Source: Flavobacterium sp. CECT 9288 (GTDB lineage Bacteria; Bacteroidota; Bacteroidia; Flavobacteriales; Flavobacteriaceae). Taken from it: 64,000 nucleotides of DNA. Numbering within the stretch: the stretch's first letter is position 1; the number at the start of each line of letters is the position of its first letter. A program made the position numbers and the translations under genes. Below the pieces are notes generated by a model. It ran no database searches. It was given only the letters and a program-made list of their open reading frames with translations, and had not been told where the DNA came from. This document shows positions 17,484-26,594 of the stretch, one piece after another. The stretch covers positions 1,612,001 through 1,676,000 of the forward strand of contig NZ_OU957226.1 in NCBI RefSeq assembly GCF_918731615.1. Reading direction: 5' to 3'.

Positions 17484-18203
17484 TTAATATATGTATTGCT
17501 CTAACTGTTTCAATGAGATTCGTCCTTCGTAAATAGCTTTACCTATGATCGTTCCTTCGCAACCTAATTCCGCTAATTTAGGTAACTCGTCAAAAGTAGA
17601 AATTCCACCAGAAGCAATCAATTTTATGCCATTGGCTTCCGCCAAAATCTTCGCATACAAATCAAAACTTGGTCCTTCAAGCATACCGTCTTTAGCTATA
17701 TCAGTACAAATTACGTATTGAATTCCTTTGTTTTGATAGTCTTGAATAAAGGGAATCAAATCTTCATTTGAATCTTCTAACCAGCCTGAAACAGCTACTT
17801 TTTCATTGTTGGCATCTGCTCCCAAAATAATTTTATCCGCACCATACTCTGCAATCCATTTTCCGAATAATTCTCTATTTTTTACCGCAATACTGCCACC
17901 AGTAATTTGATTCGCACCACTTTCAAATGCAATTTTCAAATCGGAATCTGCTTTCAAACCACCTCCAAAATCAATTTTTAAATTGGTTTGTGTTGCAATT
18001 TGTTCTAATATTTTATAATTCACGATCTGACTTGATTTTGCTCCGTCTAAATCTACCAAATGTAAATATTCAATTCCGTGCGCTTCAAATTCTTTAGCAA
18101 CTTCAAGGGGGTTTTCGTTGTAAATAATTTTGGTATTGTAATCTCCTTTGGACAAACGGACACATTTCCCGTCGATGATGTCTATTGCTGGTATTATTCT
18201 CAT
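17484..18203 (-). CDS. hisA: ProFAR isomerase HisA
   Basis: A 239-residue TIM barrel from the ATG at 18203 ([17 protein letters not shown]). A longer frame begins at a TTG and adds 12 residues, so it was rejected. Catalytic Asp residues are in PAIDIIDG and CTDIAKDGM, with phosphate loops FGGGL and ASGGIS. It isomerises ProFAR to PRFAR. The hisH stop is 47 bases upstream. Confidence 0.97.
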   Translation of the reverse strand: MRIIPAIDIIDGKCVRLSKGDYNTKIIYNENPLEVAKEFEAHGIEYLHLVDLDGAKSSQIVNYKILEQIATQTNLKIDFGGGLKADSDLKIAFESGANQITGGSIAVKNRELFGKWIAEYGADKIILGADANNEKVAVSGWLEDSNEDLIPFIQDYQNKGIQYVICTDIAKDGMLEGPSFDLYAKILAEANGIKLIASGGISTFDELPKLAELGCEGTIIGKAIYEGRISLKQLEQYIY

Positions 18204-18250
18204 TATAATTAGTCTTAAAGTTTGAAAGTCGAAAGTCAAAAAGACTCAAC

Positions 18251-18832
18251 TTAAAGTTTTAAAAAATTCCCTAAAATTTGTTCGCCTACATCACCGCTTT
18301 TCTCGGGGTGAAATTGAGTTCCGTAAAAATTATTTTTCTTCAATGCTGAGGCATATTCTACTTCATAATTTGTGGTAGCAATGGCATCGGGGCAATTTGG
18401 AGCATAAAAACTATGTACCAAATACATGTATTCCTTTTCAGCAATTCCTTTGAACAAATCTGATTTCAAATTATAAATTTGATTCCACCCCATTTGTGGA
18501 ACTTTTACTTTTGAAGTAAATTTGACCACGTCTACATCAAAAATTTCCAAACCAGCAGTGTTTCCTTCTTCGGATTTGTTACACATCAATTGCATACCCA
18601 AACAAATCCCTAAAACAGGTTGTTTTAAAGTAGGAATTAATACATCAAGACCACTATCGATAAGCATTTTCATTGCAGAACTTGCCTCACCAACACCGGG
18701 AAAAATCACTTTATCCGCCGCTTTTATTTCCTTCCAATCGTTACTAAGCACTGCTGTAAAACCCAAGCGCTCGATGGCAAACATAATGCTTTGAATATTC
18801 CCGGCTCCGTAGTTTATAATTACTATTTTCAT
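18251..18832 (-). CDS. hisH: Imidazole glycerol phosphate synthase glutaminase subunit HisH
   Basis: A 193-residue class I glutamine amidotransferase. The nucleophile Cys is in LGICLGMQLM (about residues 74-83) and the catalytic His and Glu are in FHPEKSGDVG near the C-terminus. It supplies ammonia to HisF. It lies downstream of hisB. Confidence 0.97.
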   Translation of the reverse strand: MKIVIINYGAGNIQSIMFAIERLGFTAVLSNDWKEIKAADKVIFPGVGEASSAMKMLIDSGLDVLIPTLKQPVLGICLGMQLMCNKSEEGNTAGLEIFDVDVVKFTSKVKVPQMGWNQIYNLKSDLFKGIAEKEYMYLVHSFYAPNCPDAIATTNYEVEYASALKKNNFYGTQFHPEKSGDVGEQILGNFLKL

Positions 18833-18841
18833 TTGACTTTT

Positions 18842-18906
18842 GTTTCAAGTTTCAAGTTTAACGTTTAAAGTTGCTCGAATCAACCTGAATCTTTAAACTT
18901 GAAACA
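18842..18906. repeat. Inverted repeat between hisB and hisH
   Basis: GTTTCAAGTTT (18842-18852) is complementary to AAACTTGAAAC (18896-18906). The interior also contains repeated CAAGTTT/GTTTAA units. It could form a hairpin in the operon transcript; there is no T tract suitable for termination. Origin unknown, probably a degenerate dispersed repeat. Confidence 0.5.
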
Positions 18907-18909
18907 TTT

Positions 18910-20046
18910 TTAAAGCATACCTTTTGTACTTGGTAAAATCATTTTCTCGGTATCACGTTTCACAGCTACTTTTATTGCTTTTGCAAAAGCTTTAAAGATC
19001 GCTTCAATCTTGTGGTGCTCGTTCGTACCTTCAGCCTTGATGTTGATATTGGCTTTGGCACCATCAGAAAACGATTTAAAAAAGTGAAAGAACATTTCGG
19101 TTGGCATTTTACCTACCATTTCTCGTTTGAATTCGGTTTCCCAAACCAACCAATTTCTACCACCAAAATCGATTGCCACTTGAGCTAAACAGTCGTCCAT
19201 TGGCAAGCAAAAACCATAACGTTCTATACCCAATTTATTACCCAATGCCTTTGCAAAAACTTCTCCAAGCGCAATAGCAGTATCTTCAATCGTGTGGTGT
19301 TCATCAACTTCTAGATCACCTTTTACAAGGATTTCCAGGTCCATTTGACCATGACGTGCAATTTGGTCCAGCATGTGATCAAAAAACGCAATTCCGGTTT
19401 CAATTTTACTCTTCCCAGTTCCATCAAGGTTCAAATTGATATAAATATCAGTTTCATTCGTCTTTCTTGAAATGGTTGCTGAACGTTCTTCTAATTTTAA
19501 AAACTCATAAATCGTTTTCCAATCTGTAGTTTGTAGTGCTATAACCGAATCTAATTCTTCTCTTTTTGAAGCTATTTCGTCACTTCCTAAGGCTTCATCT
19601 GTGTTGATGAAAATCCCTTTTGCACCCAAGTTTTTTGCTAATTCCACATCTGTAATGCGGTCTCCAATTACGAATGAGTTTACCAAATCATAGTTAGAAC
19701 TATCAATGTATTTAGTTAGTAAACCCGTTGCTGGCTTGCGTGTAGGAGCATTTTCATGTGGGAATGTTTTATCAATTAAAACTTCACTAAAAACAACGCC
19801 TTCATTTTCAAAAGCTTTCATAACCAAATTATGCACCGGCCAAAAATTCTCTTCGGGATGAGAAGCCGTTCCTAAACCATCTTGATTGGTAACCATAACC
19901 AATTCAAAATCCAATTCTTTTGCAATTTTTCCCAAATATTGAAAGGTATTTGGGTAAAATTCTAATTTCTCAAAACTATCCAACTGGTAGTCATGCGGTT
20001 CCAAAACCATCGTTCCATCACGATCTATAAAAAGCACTTTTTTCAT
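18910..20046 (-). CDS. hisB: Bifunctional histidinol-phosphatase / imidazoleglycerol-phosphate dehydratase
   Basis: A 378-residue fusion. The N-terminal HAD phosphatase (about 1-165) has the DRDGTM nucleophile motif, VTNQDG and [10 protein letters not shown]. The C-terminal dehydratase (about 185-378) has [15 protein letters not shown] and the second metal motif [12 protein letters not shown]. It carries out two histidine steps (dehydration and final-phosphate removal). The 190 bases before it contain the repeat at 20118-20220. Confidence 0.97.
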   Translation of the reverse strand: MKKVLFIDRDGTMVLEPHDYQLDSFEKLEFYPNTFQYLGKIAKELDFELVMVTNQDGLGTASHPEENFWPVHNLVMKAFENEGVVFSEVLIDKTFPHENAPTRKPATGLLTKYIDSSNYDLVNSFVIGDRITDVELAKNLGAKGIFINTDEALGSDEIASKREELDSVIALQTTDWKTIYEFLKLEERSATISRKTNETDIYINLNLDGTGKSKIETGIAFFDHMLDQIARHGQMDLEILVKGDLEVDEHHTIEDTAIALGEVFAKALGNKLGIERYGFCLPMDDCLAQVAIDFGGRNWLVWETEFKREMVGKMPTEMFFHFFKSFSDGAKANINIKAEGTNEHHKIEAIFKAFAKAIKVAVKRDTEKMILPSTKGML

Positions 20047-20117
20047 GGTATCCTACTAATAAACGCATTGGCATGTGCGGTTGCGTTCTGTTATTTTAAT
20101 TTAATATTTCAAGTTTT

Positions 20118-20220
20118 GGGCGTGACCCTCCAAAAAAAGTCGGGTCGGGCTATTCGTTCCCGCTTTTGTACTGCCCAGCTTCGCGGCCCTACAAAGAGCT
20201 CCACTGCTATCCCTCACGCG
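20118..20220. repeat. Dispersed GC-rich intergenic repeat between hisC and hisB
   Basis: A 103-base element much richer in GC than its surroundings, bounded by GCGTGA (20120-20125) and TCACGC (20214-20219) as inverted ends. An inner pair CCCGCTTTTGT/ACAAAG-like sequence and a GCTTCGCGGC hairpin suggest a branched fold. I recognise blocks such as GGGTCGGGCTATTCGTTCCCGC and CCACTGCTATCCCT in part as a repeat family common in Flavobacterium intergenic DNA; no second copy is in this window. Confidence 0.6.
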
Positions 20221-20236
20221 GAAACAAAGTTCCTAA

Positions 20237-21281
20237 CTAGTTTCCAATAGCTTTCAAAGCTACTATTAATTTTTTATTTTCTTCTTCAGTTCCTACTGTC
20301 AAACGCAATGTATTTTCACAAAGTGCTTGTGTGGTTCTGTTTCGAATTACAATTCCTTTTGCAATCAATTCAGCGTATCTTTTATCGGCATCATCCACTT
20401 TAACCAAAACAAAATTTGCTTCTGTAGGATGAATTTTTTCCACATAACTCACTTCTGACAAAGCTTCAATTAAAAGTTCTCTTTGTGATATAATTGACTC
20501 AATTTCAGCAGAAATAGCTTGCTGATCTTCAAGTCTTGCTACCGCTCTATTTTGCGACAATTCGTTTACATTATAAGGAGGTTTAATTCGGTTTAATATA
20601 GTAGTAACCGCGCTAGAAGCATAACAAATTCCTAAACGGATACCCGCCAATCCATAAGCTTTAGAGAGCGTTTGAGTGATAATCAAATTAGGATATTCAT
20701 CCAATTCATTGATCCAACTTTCTTTTTTAGAAAAGTCAATATACGCTTCATCAATAACAACGAGTCCTTTGAAATTTTGCAACAAATAGGCTACTTTTTC
20801 ATCCGAAAAGGAGTTTCCTGTTGGGTTATTTGGCGAACATAAAAAGATCATTTTGGTATTAACATCAACCGCTTCCATGATTTTTTCAATCTCAGGCTGA
20901 AAATCCTCCAAAAGTAAAACTTCTCTATTCTCAATTGCATTCAAATTAGATAAAACGCCGTACATGCCATACGTTGGAGGCAAAGTAATCACGTTATCAG
21001 TATTCGGTTCACAAAATGCTCTGAAAAGTAAATCTAAAATTTCATCGCTTCCATTTCCTAATACAATCTGATTCGTTTGTACACGACGTTGTTTTGCTAA
21101 AAGGCGTTTTACACGCATTTGTTGCGGATCTGGATATCTATTTACTCCATTTTCAAACGGATTTTCATTGGCATCCAAAAATATCATTTCGGCTGTATCA
21201 AAGTCTTCAAACTCATCGCGAGCAGATGAATACGGTTTCATGTTTTTTACATTCTCCCGAACTAAATTAGTAATATCGAAC

Positions 21282-21292
<11 letters not shown>
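20237..21292 (-). CDS. hisC: Histidinol-phosphate aminotransferase
   Basis: A 351-residue fold-type I PLP enzyme from the ATG at 21292. A TTG two codons earlier was not chosen. The PLP lysine is in TQTLSKAYGLAGIRLG, the Asp/Tyr pair in VVIDEAYIDF, and the phosphate motif NPTGN is intact. It transaminates imidazole acetol phosphate. Its start overlaps the end of hisD by 11 bases, showing translational coupling. Confidence 0.97.
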
Positions 21293-22574
<1,282 letters not shown>

Positions 22575-22653
22575 TTTTAATTTTATTCAAAATTTAAAAA
22601 ATAGAATTATTAAGTTCTTAAACTCATAATTCATAACTTATAATTCAAAATTG

Positions 22654-23511
22654 TTACAGTACCATTTTTTCAATTGGGCATACCAAAATTCCTTCGGCTC
22701 CAGCCTCTTTCAACTGATCGATAACATCCCAAAAAGTATCTTTGTCAATTACCGAGTGTACACTGCTCCAACCTTCTTGTGCCAATGGTAAAACGGTTAA
22801 GCTGCGTAATACTGGAAGAATTTTACCAACTGCCTCAATTTTATCATTAGGAACGTTCATCAAAATATATTTTGATTTTCTAGCTCTTAAAACCGACTCG
22901 ATTCTGAATTTCAAGGTGTCGATAATTTTTTGAGATTCTGGGCTTACTTTTGGCGAAACAGCCAACACCGCTTCACTTTTAAAAATAACTTCAACCTCTT
23001 TTAAATTATTTTTAAACAAGGTACTTCCGCTAGATACGATATCTACAATAGCATCAGCAAGACCAATATTTGGTGCAATTTCAACAGAACCTGAAATTTG
23101 GTGAATGTCAACCGTAACACCTTTTGAATTAAAGAAATCCAGTACTGTTTTAGGATAAGATGTAGCAATGCGCATTCCGTCAAGATCTTTTACAGATGTA
23201 TATTGAAAAGATTTTGGGACAGCAACAGATACTTTGCATTTTGAAAACCCTAATTTTTGAATAACTTCAATATTTCCGCCTTTTTCAACCAATAAATTAT
23301 CCCCAACAATAGCAATATCTACTACGCCATCCATTAAATATTGTGGAATATCTGAATTTCTTAAGTATAGAACTTCAAGAGGAAAGTTAGATGCTTCGGC
23401 TTTTAATTGGTCGATTCCGTTATCAATTGAGATACCAGCATCTTTTAGAATTTGAATGCTGTCTTCGTTTAAACGACCTGATTTTTGAATTGCAATTTTT
23501 AATGTACTCAT
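22654..23511 (-). CDS. hisG: ATP phosphoribosyltransferase HisG (long form)
   Basis: A 285-residue protein. Residues 1-210 form the catalytic part (KSGRLNEDS, DIAIVGDNLL, EIAPNIGLADAIVDIVSSGSTL, the PRPP-binding loop). The remaining 75 residues are the ACT-like regulatory domain of the long form, which is feedback-inhibited by histidine without HisZ. It is the first enzyme gene of the operon, preceded by the leader peptide and attenuator. Confidence 0.97.
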   Translation of the reverse strand: MSTLKIAIQKSGRLNEDSIQILKDAGISIDNGIDQLKAEASNFPLEVLYLRNSDIPQYLMDGVVDIAIVGDNLLVEKGGNIEVIQKLGFSKCKVSVAVPKSFQYTSVKDLDGMRIATSYPKTVLDFFNSKGVTVDIHQISGSVEIAPNIGLADAIVDIVSSGSTLFKNNLKEVEVIFKSEAVLAVSPKVSPESQKIIDTLKFRIESVLRARKSKYILMNVPNDKIEAVGKILPVLRSLTVLPLAQEGWSSVHSVIDKDTFWDVIDQLKEAGAEGILVCPIEKMVL

Positions 23512-23564
23512 TTTTTTGTTTTTTGTTTTTTTAGAATGATAATGTTTGAGTACAATGTGAGGTA

Positions 23565-23600
23565 ATAAAAAACCCGTTTGATGTACTCAAACGGGTTTTT
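23565..23600 (-). terminator. Attenuator terminator of the his operon
   Basis: AAAAACCCGTTTGA (23568-23581) and TCAAACGGGTTTTT (23587-23600) form a perfect 14-base stem with a 5-base loop. On the minus strand the right arm ends in a run of T. It lies 26 bases after the leader peptide stop and 53 bases before hisG, as expected for transcription attenuation. Confidence 0.88.
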
Positions 23601-23626
23601 AAATATGATGATTTACATGCATACCA

Positions 23627-23686
23627 TTAACACATCGCTTGAGAGCAATAATGAAAATGATGATGATGTAATTGTATTGTAAACAT
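23627..23686 (-). CDS. hisL: his operon leader peptide, 19 residues with five His codons
   Basis: The minus strand encodes MFTIQLHHHHFHYCSQAMC followed by TAA. Four consecutive His codons and a fifth two codons later are the mark of a histidine leader peptide. It begins about 20 bases downstream of a full-consensus promoter and ends 26 bases before the attenuator hairpin. When charged tRNA-His is scarce, stalling in the HHHHFH region should prevent the terminator from forming. Translation has not been shown; the arrangement is the evidence. Confidence 0.88.
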   Translation of the reverse strand: MFTIQLHHHHFHYCSQAMC

Positions 23687-23704
23687 GTGTTTTATTTTTC
23701 TTTG

Positions 23705-23736
23705 CAAAGATAGATTCTTTTTTCTTTAAAAAGCAA
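23705..23736 (-). promoter_or_regulatory. Promoter of the histidine operon
   Basis: On the minus strand TTG (23734-23736), a 21-base spacer and TATCTTTG (23705-23712) match the Bacteroidota consensus at both elements. The leader peptide ATG follows 18 bases after the -7 box. Confidence 0.75.
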
Positions 23737-23779
23737 TTAATACTTTAACTAAATATTACTTTTTTGTTAGAATATTTTT

Positions 23780-24283
23780 TTATTCCTTTTCCTCCTCTTT
23801 TGAAGGGCTGATTTTTTCTGTATTACCCTGCACTGTCGCACTATTTGTTCTGATTTCAGTATGACGAACTTCTCCTCCTGTTGTACCCGTTTGTTGTGCA
23901 AAAAATACAGCGATGATTGCAACAACTGTCGCGATATAAGAAACTAGATTTGCTTTTGGCTTGTTTTTGAAATTAGAATAAAGGCCAAAAAGAGATGTAA
24001 CCGCTAGCGCATATAAAACAATTGCAAGTTTTTCAGCCATTTCCTCATGTTCATGAATAATTGCTTTTCCTATTCCTGGGAAATCTTCCACTATTTCTTC
24101 TGCTCCTTCACCGGTAGACATGCTAAAAAAGCCAAAAACAGCTGCAACGACAAATAATACATAGGCAGTATTTTGTACCGATTTATTCTTGAGTACTATT
24201 CCAGCGATTAAAATCCCAAGTCCAAGAATTGTTCCAATAATAGGAAAATGGTTTACAACTAGGTGTAAGTGTGCATCATTCAT
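23780..24283 (-). CDS. DUF2231-like four-helix membrane protein
   Basis: A 167-residue protein with four hydrophobic segments (about 12-32, 38-56, 85-102, 110-128). Conserved His and Gly positions (LHLVVNHFPIIG at the start, HEHEEMAEKLA before helix 3, TGTTGGEVRHTEI after helix 4) resemble the DUF2231 group. The C-terminus is charged (EKISPSKEEEKE). It is last in the metal-efflux cluster, 52 bases after the VIT1-family gene. The His-rich outer face could bind metal or heme; function is unknown. Confidence 0.65.
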   Translation of the reverse strand: MNDAHLHLVVNHFPIIGTILGLGILIAGIVLKNKSVQNTAYVLFVVAAVFGFFSMSTGEGAEEIVEDFPGIGKAIIHEHEEMAEKLAIVLYALAVTSLFGLYSNFKNKPKANLVSYIATVVAIIAVFFAQQTGTTGGEVRHTEIRTNSATVQGNTEKISPSKEEEKE

Positions 24284-24335
24284 AATTTTATAGTTTAAGT
24301 TAGTATTTATTAGTGATATTTAATTTTTAAGAGTT

Positions 24336-25454
24336 TTATCCTGCTAAGGAAACGCCAATTAACGAACCAATTCCGTAAGTAACTGCTGCAGCTAACAAAC
24401 CGAAAGCCACTTGTCTGAATCCCGAGAATAAAATGCTTTTTCCTGTCAATAAAGTGATGGCTGCTCCTATGCCAAAAAGCCCTACCACACTGCTTCCGAC
24501 ACTCAATAAAAGAGCATTTTTTCCGTCTAAAAACATAAAAGGATATAATGGAATAATCGCTCCAATTGCAAAGAGCACAAACGATGCTATAGCTGCTTCC
24601 CAGGCTGATCCTCCTAATTCTTCTTTGTCAATTCCTAATTCCTCAATAATAATGGCATCAATCGCTGTTTGCGGATTTTCAAAAGCTTTGTCAGCTAATT
24701 TTTGTGCTTCGACCACATTCATTCCTTTGGCTTGATACAATAAAACCAATTCTTTTTTTTCTTCTTCAGGAGAAGCTTCTAATTCTTCGGTTTCCAAATC
24801 AATTTGGCGCTGGTTTAATTCTCTGGAACTTTGTACCGAAAGCCATTCGCCTAATGCCATTGATATAGCGCCTGCCAGAAGTCCTGCAATTCCGGTTAAC
24901 AATATTGTATCATTAGAAACGGCTGCTCCAGCAACTCCCATGACCAAACTCATATTAGAAACCAATCCATCATTAGATCCTAAAACGGCGGCACGCAAAG
25001 CATTTCCGCCTACGGATTTATGCCTACTCTCAAATTTAGACAACAACCCTCCAGAAACATTTAGAGCAGCATTATTATTTACAGCCTCAATAATATTTAG
25101 GTGATTGTGCTCAAAACCAGTTGGTTTTTCACCCGTTTTAATTTTGTTTCGAACCGAATTTTCGGCAAACTGTTTTTCTATTGAAGACAAGGAACTAATT
25201 ATGGAACTGTATCCAAAAATTTTACCCAACTTCAGTTGAAATTTTGCTCTACCAGATGGCAAAGGCATGTTGAAATTCGGTTCTATGGTACGAACTTTAT
25301 CTAACATGTGTTTGGCGTGTCCCTTCTCGATTTCGCCTAAGCTTAGTAAAACTCTCGAAAGATTTTCATCAGACTGAATGGCGGCAATACTATCGTACAA
25401 AAAGGCCGTATCAACCTCTGTTTGCAACTGATCTTTAAGTTTATTCAAGTCCAT
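24336..25454 (-). CDS. Membrane-bound ferritin-like protein with VIT1/CCC1 transporter domain (MbfA-like)
   Basis: A 372-residue fusion. Residues 1-140 form a ferritin/rubrerythrin-like helical domain (EVDTAFLYDSIA, LGEIEKGHAKHM supply Glu/His ligands). From about residue 150 a VIT1 domain follows: LRAAVLGSNDGLVSNMSLVMGVAGA, then GLLAGAISMALGEWLSVQSSRE, and three more C-terminal helices. MbfA-type proteins export or sequester iron (or manganese) across the inner membrane. It sits 14 bases after the RND adaptor gene, so it is probably co-transcribed with metal efflux. Confidence 0.88.
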   Translation of the reverse strand: MDLNKLKDQLQTEVDTAFLYDSIAAIQSDENLSRVLLSLGEIEKGHAKHMLDKVRTIEPNFNMPLPSGRAKFQLKLGKIFGYSSIISSLSSIEKQFAENSVRNKIKTGEKPTGFEHNHLNIIEAVNNNAALNVSGGLLSKFESRHKSVGGNALRAAVLGSNDGLVSNMSLVMGVAGAAVSNDTILLTGIAGLLAGAISMALGEWLSVQSSRELNQRQIDLETEELEASPEEEKKELVLLYQAKGMNVVEAQKLADKAFENPQTAIDAIIIEELGIDKEELGGSAWEAAIASFVLFAIGAIIPLYPFMFLDGKNALLLSVGSSVVGLFGIGAAITLLTGKSILFSGFRQVAFGLLAAAVTYGIGSLIGVSLAG

Positions 25455-25468
25455 TATTTCATTTTTTA

Positions 25469-26584
25469 TTAATTAACCAAATCAAAAACTCCTTTTGTTA
25501 ATAGTCTTGAAGAAGCAGATATTGTTGTGTTTGGCAGTATTTCGACAAACTTTTCAGACTTCGAACCAACAGTAACACTTACTTTCTGGAACGAATATCC
25601 ATTTTTTTCATTCTTGACTAAAAGTACAAAATTTTTATTGTTTTCTGTCACCAATGCTTCAGCAGGAATCGCTAAACCTTCTTTAGAATCGATAATTATT
25701 TCAGATTCTACAAACATTCCTGTCAAAAGCTTTTGTTTTATGGCATCGTCTAAATGTCCATGAATATTAATCGTCCTGTCGTTTCCTTCAATTGATTTTC
25801 CTACTAAATGTACTTCGGCATTAAACACTTCTTTTGATGCTTCGGGAACTTTAAATTGTATTTTTTGTCCAATTTTCACATTCAAAATATCTTTTTCAAA
25901 AACGGCTAATTCTAAATGCAAGTGATCCGTATCAACAATTTCTAAAATCACATCCGAAGGCGCTACATACATACCTACATTGGCATTCATAATCACAATA
26001 TCACCTGTTATTGGAGAAAAAATGGTGATTGTTGAAGTCAAAATTCCTCTCTCCACATTTCTAGGATTAATATTCAAAAGCAACAATTTGGCTCTTAAAC
26101 TTTGATGCATAGCTTTGGCTCTTTTATAGTCGCTTTCGGCTTTTAAGTAGTTTTTTTGCGAAGTAATTTTTTCATCGTACAAGGTTTTTTGGCGGTCGTA
26201 TTCTGATTTCAAGAAATTCAATTGCTCCGCTACTTCCATATACTCTTTTTGAATATCCAGAAATTCGGTGTTTTGCAAAGTCAATAAAGCTTGACCTTTT
26301 GTGACTCTATTTCCAACCAAAAGCGTTGTCGATTTTACGTAACCACCCATAAAAGTGTTCACTTTAGCTCGGTTTTGTGGCGGTACATCAATATTTCCGG
26401 ATGCTTTTACGGTAACATCAAAATCCTGTTCTGTTGGACTCCCAATCTCCATTCCCGAGGTTTTGAATTGAGTTTCAGATACTGTAATTAAACCGTTATC
26501 TTTTGGTTCTGATTCTTCTGTTTTCGCTTCTTTGCAAGAAAATAAAAAAAGAGATAAAGTAATTATATAGAGTGCGTTTTTCAT
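25469..26584 (-). CDS. RND efflux periplasmic adaptor (CzcB/CusB-like) lipoprotein
   Basis: A 371-residue adaptor with a lipobox (LFLFSC, Cys17). It has a lipoyl half-motif (SGNIDVPPQNRAKV), a long coiled-coil hairpin (about 120-180), a second lipoyl half (IFSPITGDIVIMNANVGMYV), and beta-barrel and membrane-proximal domains. It joins the inner-membrane RND pump to the outer-membrane channel. It starts 10 bases after the pump gene stops, and no separate outer-membrane factor gene follows because that domain is fused to the pump. Confidence 0.92.
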   Translation of the reverse strand: MKNALYIITLSLFLFSCKEAKTEESEPKDNGLITVSETQFKTSGMEIGSPTEQDFDVTVKASGNIDVPPQNRAKVNTFMGGYVKSTTLLVGNRVTKGQALLTLQNTEFLDIQKEYMEVAEQLNFLKSEYDRQKTLYDEKITSQKNYLKAESDYKRAKAMHQSLRAKLLLLNINPRNVERGILTSTITIFSPITGDIVIMNANVGMYVAPSDVILEIVDTDHLHLELAVFEKDILNVKIGQKIQFKVPEASKEVFNAEVHLVGKSIEGNDRTINIHGHLDDAIKQKLLTGMFVESEIIIDSKEGLAIPAEALVTENNKNFVLLVKNEKNGYSFQKVSVTVGSKSEKFVEILPNTTISASSRLLTKGVFDLVN

Positions 26585-26594
26585 TGGTAAAATA

